A DNA stretch of 64,000 nt from Sphingomonas gei (GTDB lineage Bacteria; Pseudomonadota; Alphaproteobacteria; Sphingomonadales; Sphingomonadaceae). The position numbers were made by a program, and so were the translations under genes. The DNA is taken from NCBI RefSeq assembly GCF_004792685.1, contig NZ_SRXT01000003.1, positions 1-64,000 on the forward strand, in the 5' to 3' direction. Each line of letters begins with the position of its first letter. Positions within the stretch are counted from its first letter, which is position 1. Positions 53,490 through 62,939 of the stretch are shown here, in pieces. The notes under the pieces are model-generated. The model had not been told where the DNA came from, ran no database searches, and saw only the letters and a list, made by a program, of their open reading frames with translations.

Positions 53490-55412
53490 TCAGGCGCGCG
53501 CGTCAACCGCCGCGGCTTCGTTGTAGCGCAGCGCCTTGAGCACCGTGTCGACGATGTGTTCGGCGTTGAGGCCGGCTTCGTCATATTGCTTGTCGGGCTT
53601 GTCCTGGTCCTGAAAGACATCGGGCAGGCGCATCGTGCGCAGCTTGAGCCCGCCGTCGAGCAGGCCCTGGTCGCTCGCCATCGTCAGGACGTGCGCGCCG
53701 AGGCCGCCGACCGCGCCTTCCTCGACCGTCACTGCGACTTCGTGGCTGGTGAGCAGCTTGCGGATCAGTGCCTCGTCGAGCGGCTTGGCGAAGCGCAGGT
53801 CGGCCACGGTGGTGGAGAGGCCGCGCGCCTCGAGTGCATCGGCCGCCTTGAGCGCTTCGCCGAGGCGCGTGCCGAGCGAGAGGATCGCTACGGTCTTGCC
53901 CTCGCGGACAATACGGCCCTTGCCGATCGCGAGGCGCTGCGGAACTTCGGGCAAATCGATGCCGACGCCGTTGCCGCGCGGATAGCGCAGCGCGATCGGC
54001 CCCGAATCGTGCTCGGCGGCGGTATAGGTCATGTGGACGAGTTCGGCTTCGTCGGCTGGCGCCATCACGACGAAGTTGGGAAGCGCCGCAAGATAGGTGA
54101 CGTCGAAGCTGCCGGCATGCGTCGCCCCATCGGCGCCGACCAGCCCGGCGCGGTCGATCGCGAAGCGGACGGGGAGATTCTGGATCGCGACGTCGTGGAC
54201 GACTTGGTCGTAGGCGCGTTGTAGAAATGTCGAATAGATCGCGCAGAACGGGCGCATGCCTTGCGCGGCGAGGCCGGCGGCGAAGGTGACCGCATGCTGC
54301 TCGGCGATGCCGACGTCGAACGCGCGAGCCGGATGCGCCTGGGCGAACTTGTCGACTCCGGTACCGCCGGGCATCGCCGCAGTGATCGCGACGATGCGCG
54401 GATCGGTCTCGGCGAGCTTCGCCAGCGTCTCGCCGAAGACGTTCTGGTACGAAGGCGGCCCCGGAGGTGCCTTGTCCTGGGTGCCGGTGATCACGTCGAA
54501 CTTCTGGACGCCGTGATATTTGTCGTCGGATTCCTCGGCCGGGGCATAGCCCTTGCCCTTCTTGGTGACGACATGGACGAGGATCGGGCCATGCTCGCTG
54601 TCGCGGACATTTTCGAGCACCGGAATCAGATGATCGAGATTGTGCCCGTCGATCGGGCCGACATAATAGAAGCCGAGTTCCTCGAACAACGTGCCGCCGG
54701 TCGCCATGCCGCGGGCGAATTCCTCGGCCTTTTCGGCGGCGTTCGCGGCGCGCTTGGAGATACGGCGGATCGCGCGCTTGGCGAAGTTGCGCAGGCCGAG
54801 ATAGTTGGACGAGGACACGGTGCGCGCCAGATAGGCCGAGAGCCCGCCGACCGGCGGCGCGATCGACATGTCATTGTCGTTGAGAATGACGACGAGGCGA
54901 TTGCCCGCCGCCTCGGCATTGTTCATCGCCTCATAGGCCATGCCCGCGCTCATCGCGCCGTCGCCGATCACGGCGATCGCCATGCCCGGCCGGTCGTTGA
55001 GCTTGTTGGCGATCGCGAAGCCGAGCGCGGCAGAGATGGAGGTCGAGCTGTGCGCGGCGCCGAACGGATCGTATTCGCTCTCGCTGCGCTTGGTGAAGCC
55101 CGACAGCCCGCCGCCCTGGCGCAAGGTCCGGATCCGCGCGCGGCGGCCGGTGAGGATCTTGTGCGGATAGCATTGGTGCCCGACGTCCCAGATCAACCGG
55201 TCGCGCGGGGTATCGAAAACATAGTGGATCGCCGTGGTCAGCTCGACCACGCCGAGCCCCGAGCCGAGATGCCCGCCGGTGGTGCCCACTGCCGAAATCG
55301 TCTCGGCGCGCAGCTCGTCGGCGAGCTGGCGGAGGTCGGCAGGCTTGAGCTTGCGGAGGTCGGCGGGCGTGTCGACAGTGTCGAGCAACGGCGTGCTGGG
55401 AAGGTCGGCCAT
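53490..55412 (-). CDS. dxs: 1-deoxy-D-xylulose-5-phosphate synthase
   Basis: 640 residues. It condenses pyruvate and glyceraldehyde-3-phosphate in the first step of the MEP isoprenoid pathway. The TPP motif [17 protein letters not shown]...NDNDMSI is present, as are [36 protein letters not shown] and [15 protein letters not shown]. The length is standard. The start fits [13 protein letters not shown]. Carotenoids of sphingomonads would depend on this gene. Confidence 0.97.
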   Translation of the reverse strand: MADLPSTPLLDTVDTPADLRKLKPADLRQLADELRAETISAVGTTGGHLGSGLGVVELTTAIHYVFDTPRDRLIWDVGHQCYPHKILTGRRARIRTLRQGGGLSGFTKRSESEYDPFGAAHSSTSISAALGFAIANKLNDRPGMAIAVIGDGAMSAGMAYEAMNNAEAAGNRLVVILNDNDMSIAPPVGGLSAYLARTVSSSNYLGLRNFAKRAIRRISKRAANAAEKAEEFARGMATGGTLFEELGFYYVGPIDGHNLDHLIPVLENVRDSEHGPILVHVVTKKGKGYAPAEESDDKYHGVQKFDVITGTQDKAPPGPPSYQNVFGETLAKLAETDPRIVAITAAMPGGTGVDKFAQAHPARAFDVGIAEQHAVTFAAGLAAQGMRPFCAIYSTFLQRAYDQVVHDVAIQNLPVRFAIDRAGLVGADGATHAGSFDVTYLAALPNFVVMAPADEAELVHMTYTAAEHDSGPIALRYPRGNGVGIDLPEVPQRLAIGKGRIVREGKTVAILSLGTRLGEALKAADALEARGLSTTVADLRFAKPLDEALIRKLLTSHEVAVTVEEGAVGGLGAHVLTMASDQGLLDGGLKLRTMRLPDVFQDQDKPDKQYDEAGLNAEHIVDTVLKALRYNEAAAVDARA

Positions 55413-55488
55413 TGGAGCGCCTTACTCCAGCGCTTGTCGCAAGTCGAACGCTCGAATCATTGAAATGCCGTGGAGTTTCGGTGCAGGC

Positions 55489-55947
55489 CTAATCGCAGTC
55501 GGCACATTTCCCGCGCACTTCGATCACCGGGCGCACCGGCGAGAAGCCCGCTGTCTTCGCCGCGGACCTTACGTTCTTGGTGATCGTATCGTCGTCGAGA
55601 TGCGTGGTCTGTCCGCAACTGTCGCAGACCAAAAAGATGCAGTCGTGCAGGCAATCGGGATGCGTGTTCGCCATATAGGCATTGGCGCTTTCGACTCGCC
55701 GGGCGAGGTTCGAGCCGACGAACAGATCGAGGATGCGATAGACGCTGTTGGCGGCGACGCGGCGGCCCTCGGCCTTCGAGACGGCTTCGGCGATGTCATA
55801 GGCCGAAGCAGGCTTGTCGAACCCGGCCAGTGCCTCGAACACGCGTTCGCGCATCGCGGTCCATTGCTCGCCCGATTTCTCGAGCGTCGCCTGCGCGGCC
55901 TGAGTCAGGTCGCGGCCGTGATGCTCGTGATGATCGTGGGTGGGCAT
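55489..55947 (-). CDS. zur: Fur family regulator, Zur-like
   Basis: 152 residues. The N-terminus is His-rich (HDHHEHHG), typical of zinc-responsive members. The winged helix is at AYDIAEAVSKAEGRRVAANSVYRILDLF. Two CxxC pairs for structural zinc are CDSCGQ and CADCD, and HPDCLHDCIFLVCDSC adds more ligands. In the presence of Zn it represses uptake genes. It follows merC by 41 nt on the same strand. Confidence 0.85.
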   Translation of the reverse strand: MPTHDHHEHHGRDLTQAAQATLEKSGEQWTAMRERVFEALAGFDKPASAYDIAEAVSKAEGRRVAANSVYRILDLFVGSNLARRVESANAYMANTHPDCLHDCIFLVCDSCGQTTHLDDDTITKNVRSAAKTAGFSPVRPVIEVRGKCADCD

Positions 55948-55988
55948 GGCATCAATTTAGGGTGGCGGAGGCCCCCCGGCAAGCTGCG

Positions 55989-56375
55989 TCAATAGGTAGC
56001 GCGGCGGTTGAGGTCGTGGCCGAGCGCGACAAGGCTCACGCCGATCAGCGTCCAGAACATCTCGAAGCCGCCATGCGGCAGCGAAAGCGCGCCCGCCATG
56101 ATGCCGATCCCGAACGCCCCGACCAGAGCCGGCGCCATATAACCGTGCGAGAGCACGCCCTTGCCCAGCGCGATGATGCCGAAGCCGATCGCGAGGGTGA
56201 GCCCGACTTCGTGGATCGCCGGGTGCACCAATGCCCCCGCCGACGACAAGATCGTCAGCAATACGGTCGTCGCGACGCAATGAACGAGGCACAGCCCGCT
56301 GAGCCCGATCGCGATCCGATCGAAGCTTGCGTCGATACCGCCCCAGAAGCGGGATATCGGGAGACTCACCTGCAT
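55989..56375 (-). CDS. MerC family membrane protein
   Basis: 128 residues from ATG 56375 (an upstream TTG is possible). Four membrane spans; the first holds SGLCLVHCVATTVLL with a Cys pair as in MerC-type mercury transporters, though the MerC metal path is not fully conserved. It may carry heavy metals or simply be a metal-linked membrane protein; its co-operon with a Zur-like gene suggests zinc. Confidence 0.82.
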   Translation of the reverse strand: MQVSLPISRFWGGIDASFDRIAIGLSGLCLVHCVATTVLLTILSSAGALVHPAIHEVGLTLAIGFGIIALGKGVLSHGYMAPALVGAFGIGIMAGALSLPHGGFEMFWTLIGVSLVALGHDLNRRATY

Positions 56376-56615
56376 GGGCGCCGATATAGGCCCGAAAGGA
56401 TGAAGGTACAATATATCATCGTCGAGTCGTGAAGTGCTGCGACGAATCGAGTGGCGGCCCGCGAGTCGGAGATCAAGAGTGCGGACGTAGGCCGAGTGAC
56501 GCTCTAGGGTACGTCACCCGGCCACGCCCGCTACAAACCTATCTGGGTGCGCCGCGGGTCGTTTTCCACCCCGGCTGCGCCGATGCGGATCGCCGCTGCG
56601 CCGAGGCGAACGGCG

Positions 56616-57293
56616 TCATGCGCGGGCGCCGTAATAATGTGCCTGTGCGGCTTCGGTGGCGCTAACGGCCAGAAGCGAGCGCGCTTCGTTGGCCGAGCGC
56701 ACCTTGCCGGTGCCGTCGGATGCTGCGTCGAGCACGCGATCGAGCAGCGACTGGCCTTCCTCCCACCAGCCGATGCCGCTCGAGGCGTTGAGATGGCCCT
56801 GCGGCCCGGCGTCGACGAAGAAGCTGCCCCAGCTGCCAGCGAGCGCGCGCGCCTTTTCGGGATGGATCCAAGGATCGTCGCTGCTCGCGACGACGATCGA
56901 GGGGAAGGGTAGAGGCTTGGCCGGAGTCGGCCGGAAGGCGGCGAGTTCGGGGCGCACATCGTCGCGGTCGACATCGGCCGGGGCGACCAGCAATGCGCCG
57001 GCCACCGGCCAGCCAAAGGGTTGCCCGGCAAGCTCGGCCCACCAAGCGACGGCGAGGCACCCGAGGCTATGCGCGGCGAGCACGACCGGTGCCTGCGCGG
57101 TGCGGATCGCCTGGTCGAGTTTGGTCACCCAGGTGTTGCGGTGCGGCGAATCCCACATGCCGAGCTCGACTCGGTGGGTGTCGGGACGCGATTGCTCCCA
57201 CAAGGTCTGCCAGTGCGAAGGCCCCGAGCCGCCGAGCCCGGGGACAGTGAGGATGATCGGCGAACTGTCGTCGAGAGGCGAAAAGATGGACAT
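56616..57293 (-). CDS. RBBP9/YdeN family alpha/beta hydrolase
   Basis: 225 residues with a complete catalytic triad: Ser76 in AAHSLGC, Asp139/140 in VASSDDPW and His167 in GPQGHLN. The N-terminal VPGLGGSGPSHWQTLWE is diagnostic. These are small serine hydrolases of unknown natural substrate. It is the intact partner of the degenerate paralogue at 8651-9244. GGAGTTGG precedes the ATG. A 12-bp palindrome GGATATATATCC lies just upstream (57327-57338). Confidence 0.92.
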   Translation of the reverse strand: MSIFSPLDDSSPIILTVPGLGGSGPSHWQTLWEQSRPDTHRVELGMWDSPHRNTWVTKLDQAIRTAQAPVVLAAHSLGCLAVAWWAELAGQPFGWPVAGALLVAPADVDRDDVRPELAAFRPTPAKPLPFPSIVVASSDDPWIHPEKARALAGSWGSFFVDAGPQGHLNASSGIGWWEEGQSLLDRVLDAASDGTGKVRSANEARSLLAVSATEAAQAHYYGARA

Positions 57294-57326
57294 ATTCCAA
57301 CTCCACCCGGAGGAAGGCCGGAGCTC

Positions 57327-57338
57327 GGATATATATCC
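57327..57338. promoter_or_regulatory. Short palindrome upstream of the intact hydrolase
   Basis: GGATATATATCC, a perfect 12-bp palindrome 34 nt upstream of the hydrolase start, in an AT-rich patch (TATCTAATTAGG follows). It could be a promoter or operator element, but a chance palindrome is possible. Confidence 0.35.
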
Positions 57339-57410
57339 TATCTAATTAGGGGACAATAATGCTGCGCCGGATGGGCGTGGGCTTGCGGCGAGGCGATTTC
57401 GGTTATTTTT

Positions 57411-57534
57411 CCTCCCTCGCGCAGCGGGGGGGGTGGCACGCGCAGCGTGACGGAGGGGGCCTCTCCGCGAGTGTCGCTCGTGGAAACGCCCCTCCGTCGC
57501 CTTCGGCGCCACCTCCCCCGCTTCGCGAGGGAGG
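57411..57534. repeat. Composite palindromic repeat (CCTCCCTCGCG family)
   Basis: CCTCCCTCGCG at the left is complementary to CGCGAGGGAGG at the right; the inner segments GGGGTGGC / GCCACCTCCC and GACGGAGGGG / CCCCTCCGTC also pair. It sits between the hydrolase promoter and the lpd stop. Related in style but not in sequence to the pdhC/map element. A short hairpin of similar type (ATCCTCCCCC / GGGGGAGGAT) is at 61570-61592. Confidence 0.8.
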
Positions 57535-57545
57535 ATTAAATCAGA

Positions 57546-58943
57546 TCAGATATGCAGTGCCCGCCCATAGGCGCCGAGCACGCTCTCGTGCATCATCTCG
57601 CTCAGCGTCGGGTGCGGGAACACGGTTTCCATCAGCTCGGCCTCGGTGGTCTCTAGCGTCTTGCCGATCGTATAGCCCTGGATCAGCTCGGTGACTTCGG
57701 CGCCGATCATGTGCGCGCCGAGCAATTCGCCGGTCCTGGCGTCGAATACCGTCTTGATGAAGCCTTCGGCCTCGCCGAGCGCGATCGCCTTGCCGTTGCC
57801 GATGAAGGGGAAGTTGCCGACCTTGACCTCGTAGCCTGCTTCCTTGGCCTTCGCCTCGGTCAGGCCGACGCTGGCGATCTGGGGGTGGCAATAGGTGCAG
57901 CCCGGGATGTTGCGCGGGTCCATTGCGTGCGGATGATTTCCGGCGATTGCTTCCACGGCGATGACGCCCTCGTGGCTGGCCTTGTGCGCAAGCCAGGGCG
58001 GAGCGGTGATGTCGCCGATCGCGTAGACGCCGTCGACATTGGTCTTGCAGGCGGGGTCGGTCTTGAGGAAGCCGCGATCGTCCATGGCGACGCCGAGTTC
58101 CTTGAGGCCGATATTCTCGGTGTTCGGGACGATGCCGATCGCGACGATGACGTGGCTGAATTCGCCATCGGTCGCCTTGCCGTCCTTTCCGGTGATCCTG
58201 GCCTTCACGCCATTTGCATCAGCGGCGATCTTGTCGATCTTCGCGCCGGTCAGGATGTTCATGCCCTGCTTCTTGAGCGCCTTTTCGAGGAAGGCCGACA
58301 CGTCGGCATCCTCGACGGGCACGATCCGGTCGAGCATCTCGACCACGGTCACTTCGGCGCCCATGTCGTTGTAGAAGCTGGCGAATTCGATGCCGATCGC
58401 GCCCGATCCGATCACCAGCAGCTTGGTCGGCATCTCCGGCGGCGTCATCGCATGGCGATAGGTCCACACACGCTTGCCGTCGGTCGGAAGATTGGGAAGG
58501 TCGCGCGCCCGTGCGCCAGTCGCGACGATGATGTTCTTCGCGGTCAACTCTTCGGTCTTGCCGTCCCTGGTGACGCTGAGCTTGCCTTGGCCGGTGAGCT
58601 TGCCGTCGCCGAAATGCACGGCGATCTTGTTCTTCTTCATCAGGTGCGTGACGCCCTGGTTGAGCTGCTTGGCGACGCCGCGCGAGCGCTTGACCACGGC
58701 TTCGATGTCGGCGCTGATCCCCTGCGCGACCAGGCCGTAATCCTTGGCGTGCTGCATATAGTGATAGATCTCGGCCGAGCGGAGCAATGCCTTGGTCGGG
58801 ATGCAGCCCCAGTTGAGGCAGATGCCGCCGAGCAATTCGCGCTCGACGATCGCGACCTTGAGGCCGAGCTGCGCGCCGCGAATGGCAGCGACATAGCCGC
58901 CGGGTCCCGAGCCGAGGACGATGAGGTCGTAGGATTCAGCCAT
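57546..58943 (-). CDS. lpd: Dihydrolipoyl dehydrogenase
   Basis: 465 residues. FAD motif VLGSGPGGYVAAIRGAQLG, redox-active Cys pair in GGICLNWGCIPTKALLRS, NAD motif LLVIGSGAIGIEFASFYNDMGAEVTVVE, AIGDITAPPWLAHKASHEG and the C-terminal catalytic His-Glu in HPTLSEMMHE. E3 of pyruvate and 2-oxoglutarate dehydrogenases. Together with pdhC (59615-60970) it belongs to the pyruvate dehydrogenase region; a thioesterase and a small membrane gene lie between. Confidence 0.97.
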   Translation of the reverse strand: MAESYDLIVLGSGPGGYVAAIRGAQLGLKVAIVERELLGGICLNWGCIPTKALLRSAEIYHYMQHAKDYGLVAQGISADIEAVVKRSRGVAKQLNQGVTHLMKKNKIAVHFGDGKLTGQGKLSVTRDGKTEELTAKNIIVATGARARDLPNLPTDGKRVWTYRHAMTPPEMPTKLLVIGSGAIGIEFASFYNDMGAEVTVVEMLDRIVPVEDADVSAFLEKALKKQGMNILTGAKIDKIAADANGVKARITGKDGKATDGEFSHVIVAIGIVPNTENIGLKELGVAMDDRGFLKTDPACKTNVDGVYAIGDITAPPWLAHKASHEGVIAVEAIAGNHPHAMDPRNIPGCTYCHPQIASVGLTEAKAKEAGYEVKVGNFPFIGNGKAIALGEAEGFIKTVFDARTGELLGAHMIGAEVTELIQGYTIGKTLETTEAELMETVFPHPTLSEMMHESVLGAYGRALHI

Positions 58944-58982
58944 TTTGTGCGCCTTGCTTGGATCGTGGGCGAGATAGGAAGT

Positions 58983-59381
58983 TCAAGACGCCGTAACAGC
59001 GGGCGCCTCGACAGGGCGCGGGTGGCGATGTTCGTCGATCGCGACGAAGACGAACTGCGCCTGGGTGACCAGGCAGCTTTCCTCGGAATGGCGCGCGCGG
59101 CGCCAGGCCTGGACGTCGATCGTCATCGAGGTGCGGCCGACCTTGACCAGTTCGGCGAACACCGAGACTTCGTCGCCGACCGCGACCGGCGCATGAAACT
59201 TCATCCCCTCGACCGCGATCGTAACGGCGCGGCCGTGCGAATGGCGCGAGGCGACGAGGCCGGCGGCCATGTCCATCTGGCTCATCAGCCAGCCGCCGAA
59301 TATGTCGCCATAGGGATTGGCGTCGGCGGGCATGGTGGTGACGCGGATCGCGGGCTGGCGATCGGGCGGGCTGTCAGCCAT
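58983..59381 (-). CDS. Acyl-CoA thioesterase (YciA-like hotdog)
   Basis: 132 residues. Hotdog fold: MPADANPYGDIFGGWLMSQMDMAAGLVASRHSHGRAVTIAVEGMKFHAPVAVGDEVSVFAELVKVGRTSMTIDVQAW. The conserved Asn/Asp in ADANPYGDIFGG matches YciA-type thioesterases, which hydrolyse short to long acyl-CoA esters. Its start overlaps the stop of the 75-residue membrane protein gene by 8 nt, implying coupled translation. Confidence 0.9.
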   Translation of the reverse strand: MADSPPDRQPAIRVTTMPADANPYGDIFGGWLMSQMDMAAGLVASRHSHGRAVTIAVEGMKFHAPVAVGDEVSVFAELVKVGRTSMTIDVQAWRRARHSEESCLVTQAQFVFVAIDEHRHPRPVEAPAVTAS

Positions 59382-59601
59382 TGGCATTATCCTTGGGTTT
59401 GCCGCCGAGCCTGGCGCGGTCGATCGCATAAGCGCGGCGGATCGGGCCGATCCCCATCAGGATGACCAATATCATCGCGACGAAGGTGACCAGCCAGATG
59501 TCGTCGGTGGCGCGCGGATAGGACCATGCCGCGGCCGCGGCGATCAGCGCCGCGGCGATCAGTCCGATCACTATGTGGACCGTCTCGATGAGGACGCGCA
59601 T
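59374..59601 (-). CDS. Small two-span membrane protein
   Basis: 75 residues. Two hydrophobic spans (ETVHIVIGLIAAALIAAAAAWSY and IWLVTFVAMILVILMGIGPI) flank a short loop, followed by a basic tail RRAYAIDRARLGGKPKDNANG. No family is recognised. It overlaps the thioesterase gene and is 13 nt downstream of pdhC, so it is part of the pdhC transcript. Confidence 0.7.
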   Translation of the reverse strand: MRVLIETVHIVIGLIAAALIAAAAAWSYPRATDDIWLVTFVAMILVILMGIGPIRRAYAIDRARLGGKPKDNANG

Positions 59602-59614
59602 CGCCCGGCCCCGG

Positions 59615-60970
59615 TCAGGCGATCATGCCCATCGGGGCTTCGACCAGTTCCTTGAAGGTCTTCATCAGCTGGGCGCCGTCGGCGCCGTCGATCGCGCGGT
59701 GATCGAAGCTGCCGGTGGCGCTCATGATCGTCGCGATCTGGAGCGAATCGTCGATCACGTACGGGCGCTTCTCACCCGCGCCGATCGCCATGATCATGCC
59801 CTGGGGCGGATTGATCACTGCCTCGAACTGCTTGATCCCGAACATCCCCATGTTGGACAGGCTGGCGGTGCCGCCCTGATATTCCTGCGGCTGGAGCTTG
59901 CCTTCCTTGGCACGGCCGGCGAGGTCCTTCATCTGCGTCGAGATCGACGAGACGCTGACATTCGCCGCGTCGCGGATGATCGGGGTGATCAGCCCGGTGG
60001 GCGTGGAGACCGCGACCGACACGTCGGCACGGCTGTATTTGACCAATTTGTCGCCGGTATAAGTGACGTTGCACTTGGGCGTCTGGATCAACGCCACACC
60101 CAATGCCTTGATCAGCAGATCGTTGACCGACAGCTTCACGCCGCGCGGCTCGAGCGCCTTGTTGAGCTCGCCGCGCAGCTTGAGCAGCGCATCGAGGCGG
60201 ATGTCGAGCGTGAGATAGATGTGCGGGATCGTCTGCTTCGACTCGGTGAGGCGGCGGGCGATCGTCTTGCGGATGTTGGAGAGCTTCTCTTCCTCGTGCG
60301 GAATCGATTCATCCCACCAGACCGGCTTGTGCTCGGCGGGCGCGGCTGCCGGGGCAGGGGCCGAGGGAGTCGGCGTTGTCGCCGCAGGCTGCGCCGCCGG
60401 CGCGGTGCCGGGCTTGGCGCCTTCGAGGTCGGCCTTGACGATGCGGCCGTTCGGGCCCGAGCCGCTCAGCGAAGCGAGGTCGACGCCCTTCTCGGCGGCG
60501 AGGCGCCTGGCGAGCGGGCTGGCCTTGATCCGTTCTTCCCCTCTCCCACCGGGAGAGGGGGGAGCCGCGTCAGCGGCGACGGGTGAGGGTGCGGGGGTCG
60601 GAGTCGCGGTCTTTTCCCGCTCACCCTCACCCCGCGGCGCTGGCGCGCCTTGCCCCTCTCCCGGTGGGAGAGGGGTAGAAGCAGGCGCTGGAGTCGGGGC
60701 GGGCGCGGCGGCTGCGGAAACATCCTCGCCTTCGCCGGCCATTACGGCGATCACCGTGCCGACCTTCACATTGTCGGTGCCCTCGGGGACGGTGATCTTG
60801 CCGATCACGCCTTCGTCGACGGCTTCGAATTCCATCGTCGCCTTGTCGGTCTCGATCTCGGCGAGGAGATCGCCCGACTTTACCGTGTCGCCTTCCTTCA
60901 CCAGCCATTTGGCGAGGGTGCCCTCCTCCATCGTGGGGGAAAGCGCAGGCATCTTGATTTCGATCGACAT
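59615..60970 (-). CDS. pdhC: Pyruvate dehydrogenase E2 (dihydrolipoamide acetyltransferase), linker carries a palindromic repeat
   Basis: 451 residues. The lipoyl domain (~1-80) has the target Lys in [11 protein letters not shown] linker (~86-145) follows, then the E3/E1-binding domain (~148-185; [28 protein letters not shown]), a second Ala/Pro linker and the catalytic domain (~225-451) with [15 protein letters not shown] near the end. The first linker includes ~46 codons (60538-60675) that are a BIME-like palindromic repeat read in frame, giving Gly/Glu/Pro-rich sequence. The element length, 138 bp, keeps frame. Confidence 0.95.
   Translation of the reverse strand: MSIEIKMPALSPTMEEGTLAKWLVKEGDTVKSGDLLAEIETDKATMEFEAVDEGVIGKITVPEGTDNVKVGTVIAVMAGEGEDVSAAAAPAPTPAPASTPLPPGEGQGAPAPRGEGEREKTATPTPAPSPVAADAAPPSPGGRGEERIKASPLARRLAAEKGVDLASLSGSGPNGRIVKADLEGAKPGTAPAAQPAATTPTPSAPAPAAAPAEHKPVWWDESIPHEEEKLSNIRKTIARRLTESKQTIPHIYLTLDIRLDALLKLRGELNKALEPRGVKLSVNDLLIKALGVALIQTPKCNVTYTGDKLVKYSRADVSVAVSTPTGLITPIIRDAANVSVSSISTQMKDLAGRAKEGKLQPQEYQGGTASLSNMGMFGIKQFEAVINPPQGMIMAIGAGEKRPYVIDDSLQIATIMSATGSFDHRAIDGADGAQLMKTFKELVEAPMGMIA
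60538..60675. repeat. Composite palindromic repeat inside pdhC
   Basis: Outer palindromes CCCCTCTCCCACCGGGAGAGGG (60538-60560) and CCCCTCTCCCGGTGGGAGAGGG (60653-60675) flank inner facing motifs GGGTGAGGGTG and CACCCTCACCC. Same arrangement as the intergenic element at 38588-38760. 138 bp, a multiple of three, lying wholly within the linker-coding part of pdhC. Confidence 0.88.
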
Positions 60971-61102
60971 GGAGGTTCCCGTCGTTGGTCCCTGGGGTAG
61001 GCGCGTTCTCCCTTTGCCGCCGCTACGGCGCTGGTCAAGAGCTTGGGCTTGCGCGGCGCCGATTGAGCGGGCAGTCAACGCGCTGGGACGAGGAATGCAG
61101 CC

Positions 61103-61558
61103 ATGCGCACCTATCTGGTGGTGATAGACGAAACGCCGGAGTCCGAGATTGCTCTGCGCTTCGCCGCGCGGCGCGCGGTGAAGACCGGCGGCAGCGTCGA
61201 GATCCTCGCGCTGACGCCGACGCCCGAGTTCGTCCAATGGGGCGGGGTGATGGCGACGATCGAGGAAGAGGCGCGGCAGCACGCCGAAGCGCTGGTCATG
61301 CGCGCGGCGGGGACCTTGTTCACCGAGTCGGGACTAAAGCCGTCGCTCACGGTGCGCGAGGGCGATGGCGCCAAGGTGGTGCGCGAGATGATCGCGGCGA
61401 ATGCCGACATCGCCGCGCTGGTGCTCGGCGCCGCGGCGAGCGGGCCGCCGGGGACCCTGGTCAGCCACTTCACCGGGGCCGATGCGGGGACGCTCAGCGT
61501 GCCGGTGATGATCATTCCGGGATCGCTCGACGCGGCGGCGATCGATCGGCTGAGCTGA
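61103..61558 (+). CDS. Universal stress protein UspA family
   Basis: 151 residues. Usp fold: [35 protein letters not shown], helical middle, and the end [32 protein letters not shown]. The ATP-binding G-2x-G-9x-G(S/T) motif is not clearly present, so it may be a non-ATP-binding member. Its start is 132 nt upstream of and divergent from pdhC. Confidence 0.88.
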   Translation: MRTYLVVIDETPESEIALRFAARRAVKTGGSVEILALTPTPEFVQWGGVMATIEEEARQHAEALVMRAAGTLFTESGLKPSLTVREGDGAKVVREMIAANADIAALVLGAAASGPPGTLVSHFTGADAGTLSVPVMIIPGSLDAAAIDRLS

Positions 61559-61637
61559 GGCTGCGCGAAGATCCTCCCCCTGGCGGGGGAGGATTGAAGG
61601 GCTTGAGCGGCAAGCTTTTTCCCGCCACGCTGCTCTG

Positions 61638-62927
61638 ATGCGCATCCTCCCCCTGATCCCGCTCGCCCTCCTCACCACGCCCGCCGCGGCGCAGACCCAG
61701 CCCAGTCCGGCGCGGCTTAAGGCCGATGTCGAGAAGCTCGTCAGCTTCGGCACGCGCCATACCCTCTCGGATCCAGATCACCCGACCCGCGGGATCGGCG
61801 CGGCGCGACGCTGGTTCGCGGGCGAGCTGGGGCGGATCGGCGAGGCGTGCGGCGGCTGCATCGAAGTGGCGAATGTCGCGCGCACCTTCACCAACGATCG
61901 GGCGCCCAAGGGAGTCGAGATCGTCGACGTGCTCGGCTTCCAGCCGGGCCGCGACCCCAAGCGCGTGGTCATCGTGATGGGGCATATCGACAGCCGCGTC
62001 ACCGACGTGATGAACGCGACGTCGGACGCGCCCGGCGCCAATGACGACGCCTCGGGGGTCGCTCTGGTGCTTGAGGCGGCGCGGATCCTTTCCAGGGAGA
62101 AGTTCGACGCGACGATCGTCTATGCCGCGCTGTCGGGCGAGGAGCAGGGGCTGTTCGGCGGAACCTTGCTCGCCGAGACCGCGAGGGAGCGCGGCTGGAC
62201 GGTCAGTGCGGTGCTCAACAACGATATCGTCGGCAATACGGTCGGGCAGGACGGTCGACGAGTCGCCGATCGGGTGCGCGTGTTCTCCGAAGGGATCCGC
62301 GAAGTCGAGCCGCTGCCCGGCCAATTGGCGCGGCGTGCCGATGGCGGCGAGGATGACGGCCCGTCGCGGGCGCTGGCCAAGGCAGTCGACGGCGTCGCGG
62401 GCAAGCTGCCGCGCGGGCTCGACGTGTTCGTGGTGCGGCGCTTCGACCGGTTCGGGCGCGGCGGCGACCATTCGCCGTTCCTCAAGCTCGGCTATCCCGC
62501 GGTGCGGTTCAGCGTCGGCGTCGAGAATTACGACCAGCAGCACCAGGACCTGCGCAGCGCAGACGGCAAGGTCTATGGCGACACCGTCGACAAGATGGAC
62601 TTCGCCTATCTGGCGAAGGTGACGGCGATCAACGTCGCGACTTTGCGCCGGCTGGCCACGGCACCGGCGGCGCCGGCGAGCGTGACGATCGGCGGCGCGC
62701 TGGCGACCGATACTTCCGTGAAATGGGCGCCGGTGCCGGGCGCTTCGGGCTATCGCGTGCACTGGCGGCGCGCGGATGCGCAGGACTGGCAGCAGCATGT
62801 CGACGTCAAGGACGCGCAGGCGACGATCGAGGGCGTGATCGTCGACGACACTTTCGTCGGCGTCTCGGCGCTGGCGGCGGATGGGACGGAGAGCCTCGTC
62901 ACCTTCGGTGGGCGCGAGCGGCGGTAA
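61638..62927 (+). CDS. Secreted M28 family aminopeptidase with C-terminal FN3-like domain
   Basis: 429 residues. The signal peptide MRILPLIPLALLTTPAAAQ is followed by the M28 zinc peptidase: IVMGHIDSR (His/Asp ligands), PGANDDASGVALVLEAARIL (bridging Asp), ALSGEEQGLFG (catalytic Glu/Glu), NNDIVGN (Asp) and a late His in QQHQDL. From ~350 on a beta domain, ATDTSVKWAPVPGASGYRVHWR, resembles fibronectin type III. Expected to remove N-terminal residues from extracellular peptides. Confidence 0.9.
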   Translation: MRILPLIPLALLTTPAAAQTQPSPARLKADVEKLVSFGTRHTLSDPDHPTRGIGAARRWFAGELGRIGEACGGCIEVANVARTFTNDRAPKGVEIVDVLGFQPGRDPKRVVIVMGHIDSRVTDVMNATSDAPGANDDASGVALVLEAARILSREKFDATIVYAALSGEEQGLFGGTLLAETARERGWTVSAVLNNDIVGNTVGQDGRRVADRVRVFSEGIREVEPLPGQLARRADGGEDDGPSRALAKAVDGVAGKLPRGLDVFVVRRFDRFGRGGDHSPFLKLGYPAVRFSVGVENYDQQHQDLRSADGKVYGDTVDKMDFAYLAKVTAINVATLRRLATAPAAPASVTIGGALATDTSVKWAPVPGASGYRVHWRRADAQDWQQHVDVKDAQATIEGVIVDDTFVGVSALAADGTESLVTFGGRERR

Positions 62928-62939
62928 CGTCGCCGGGGC

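Noticed and set aside
57711-59465. 584-codon plus-strand frame opposite lpd and the thioesterase
   Set aside because: lpd has all catalytic motifs; the plus frame has none.
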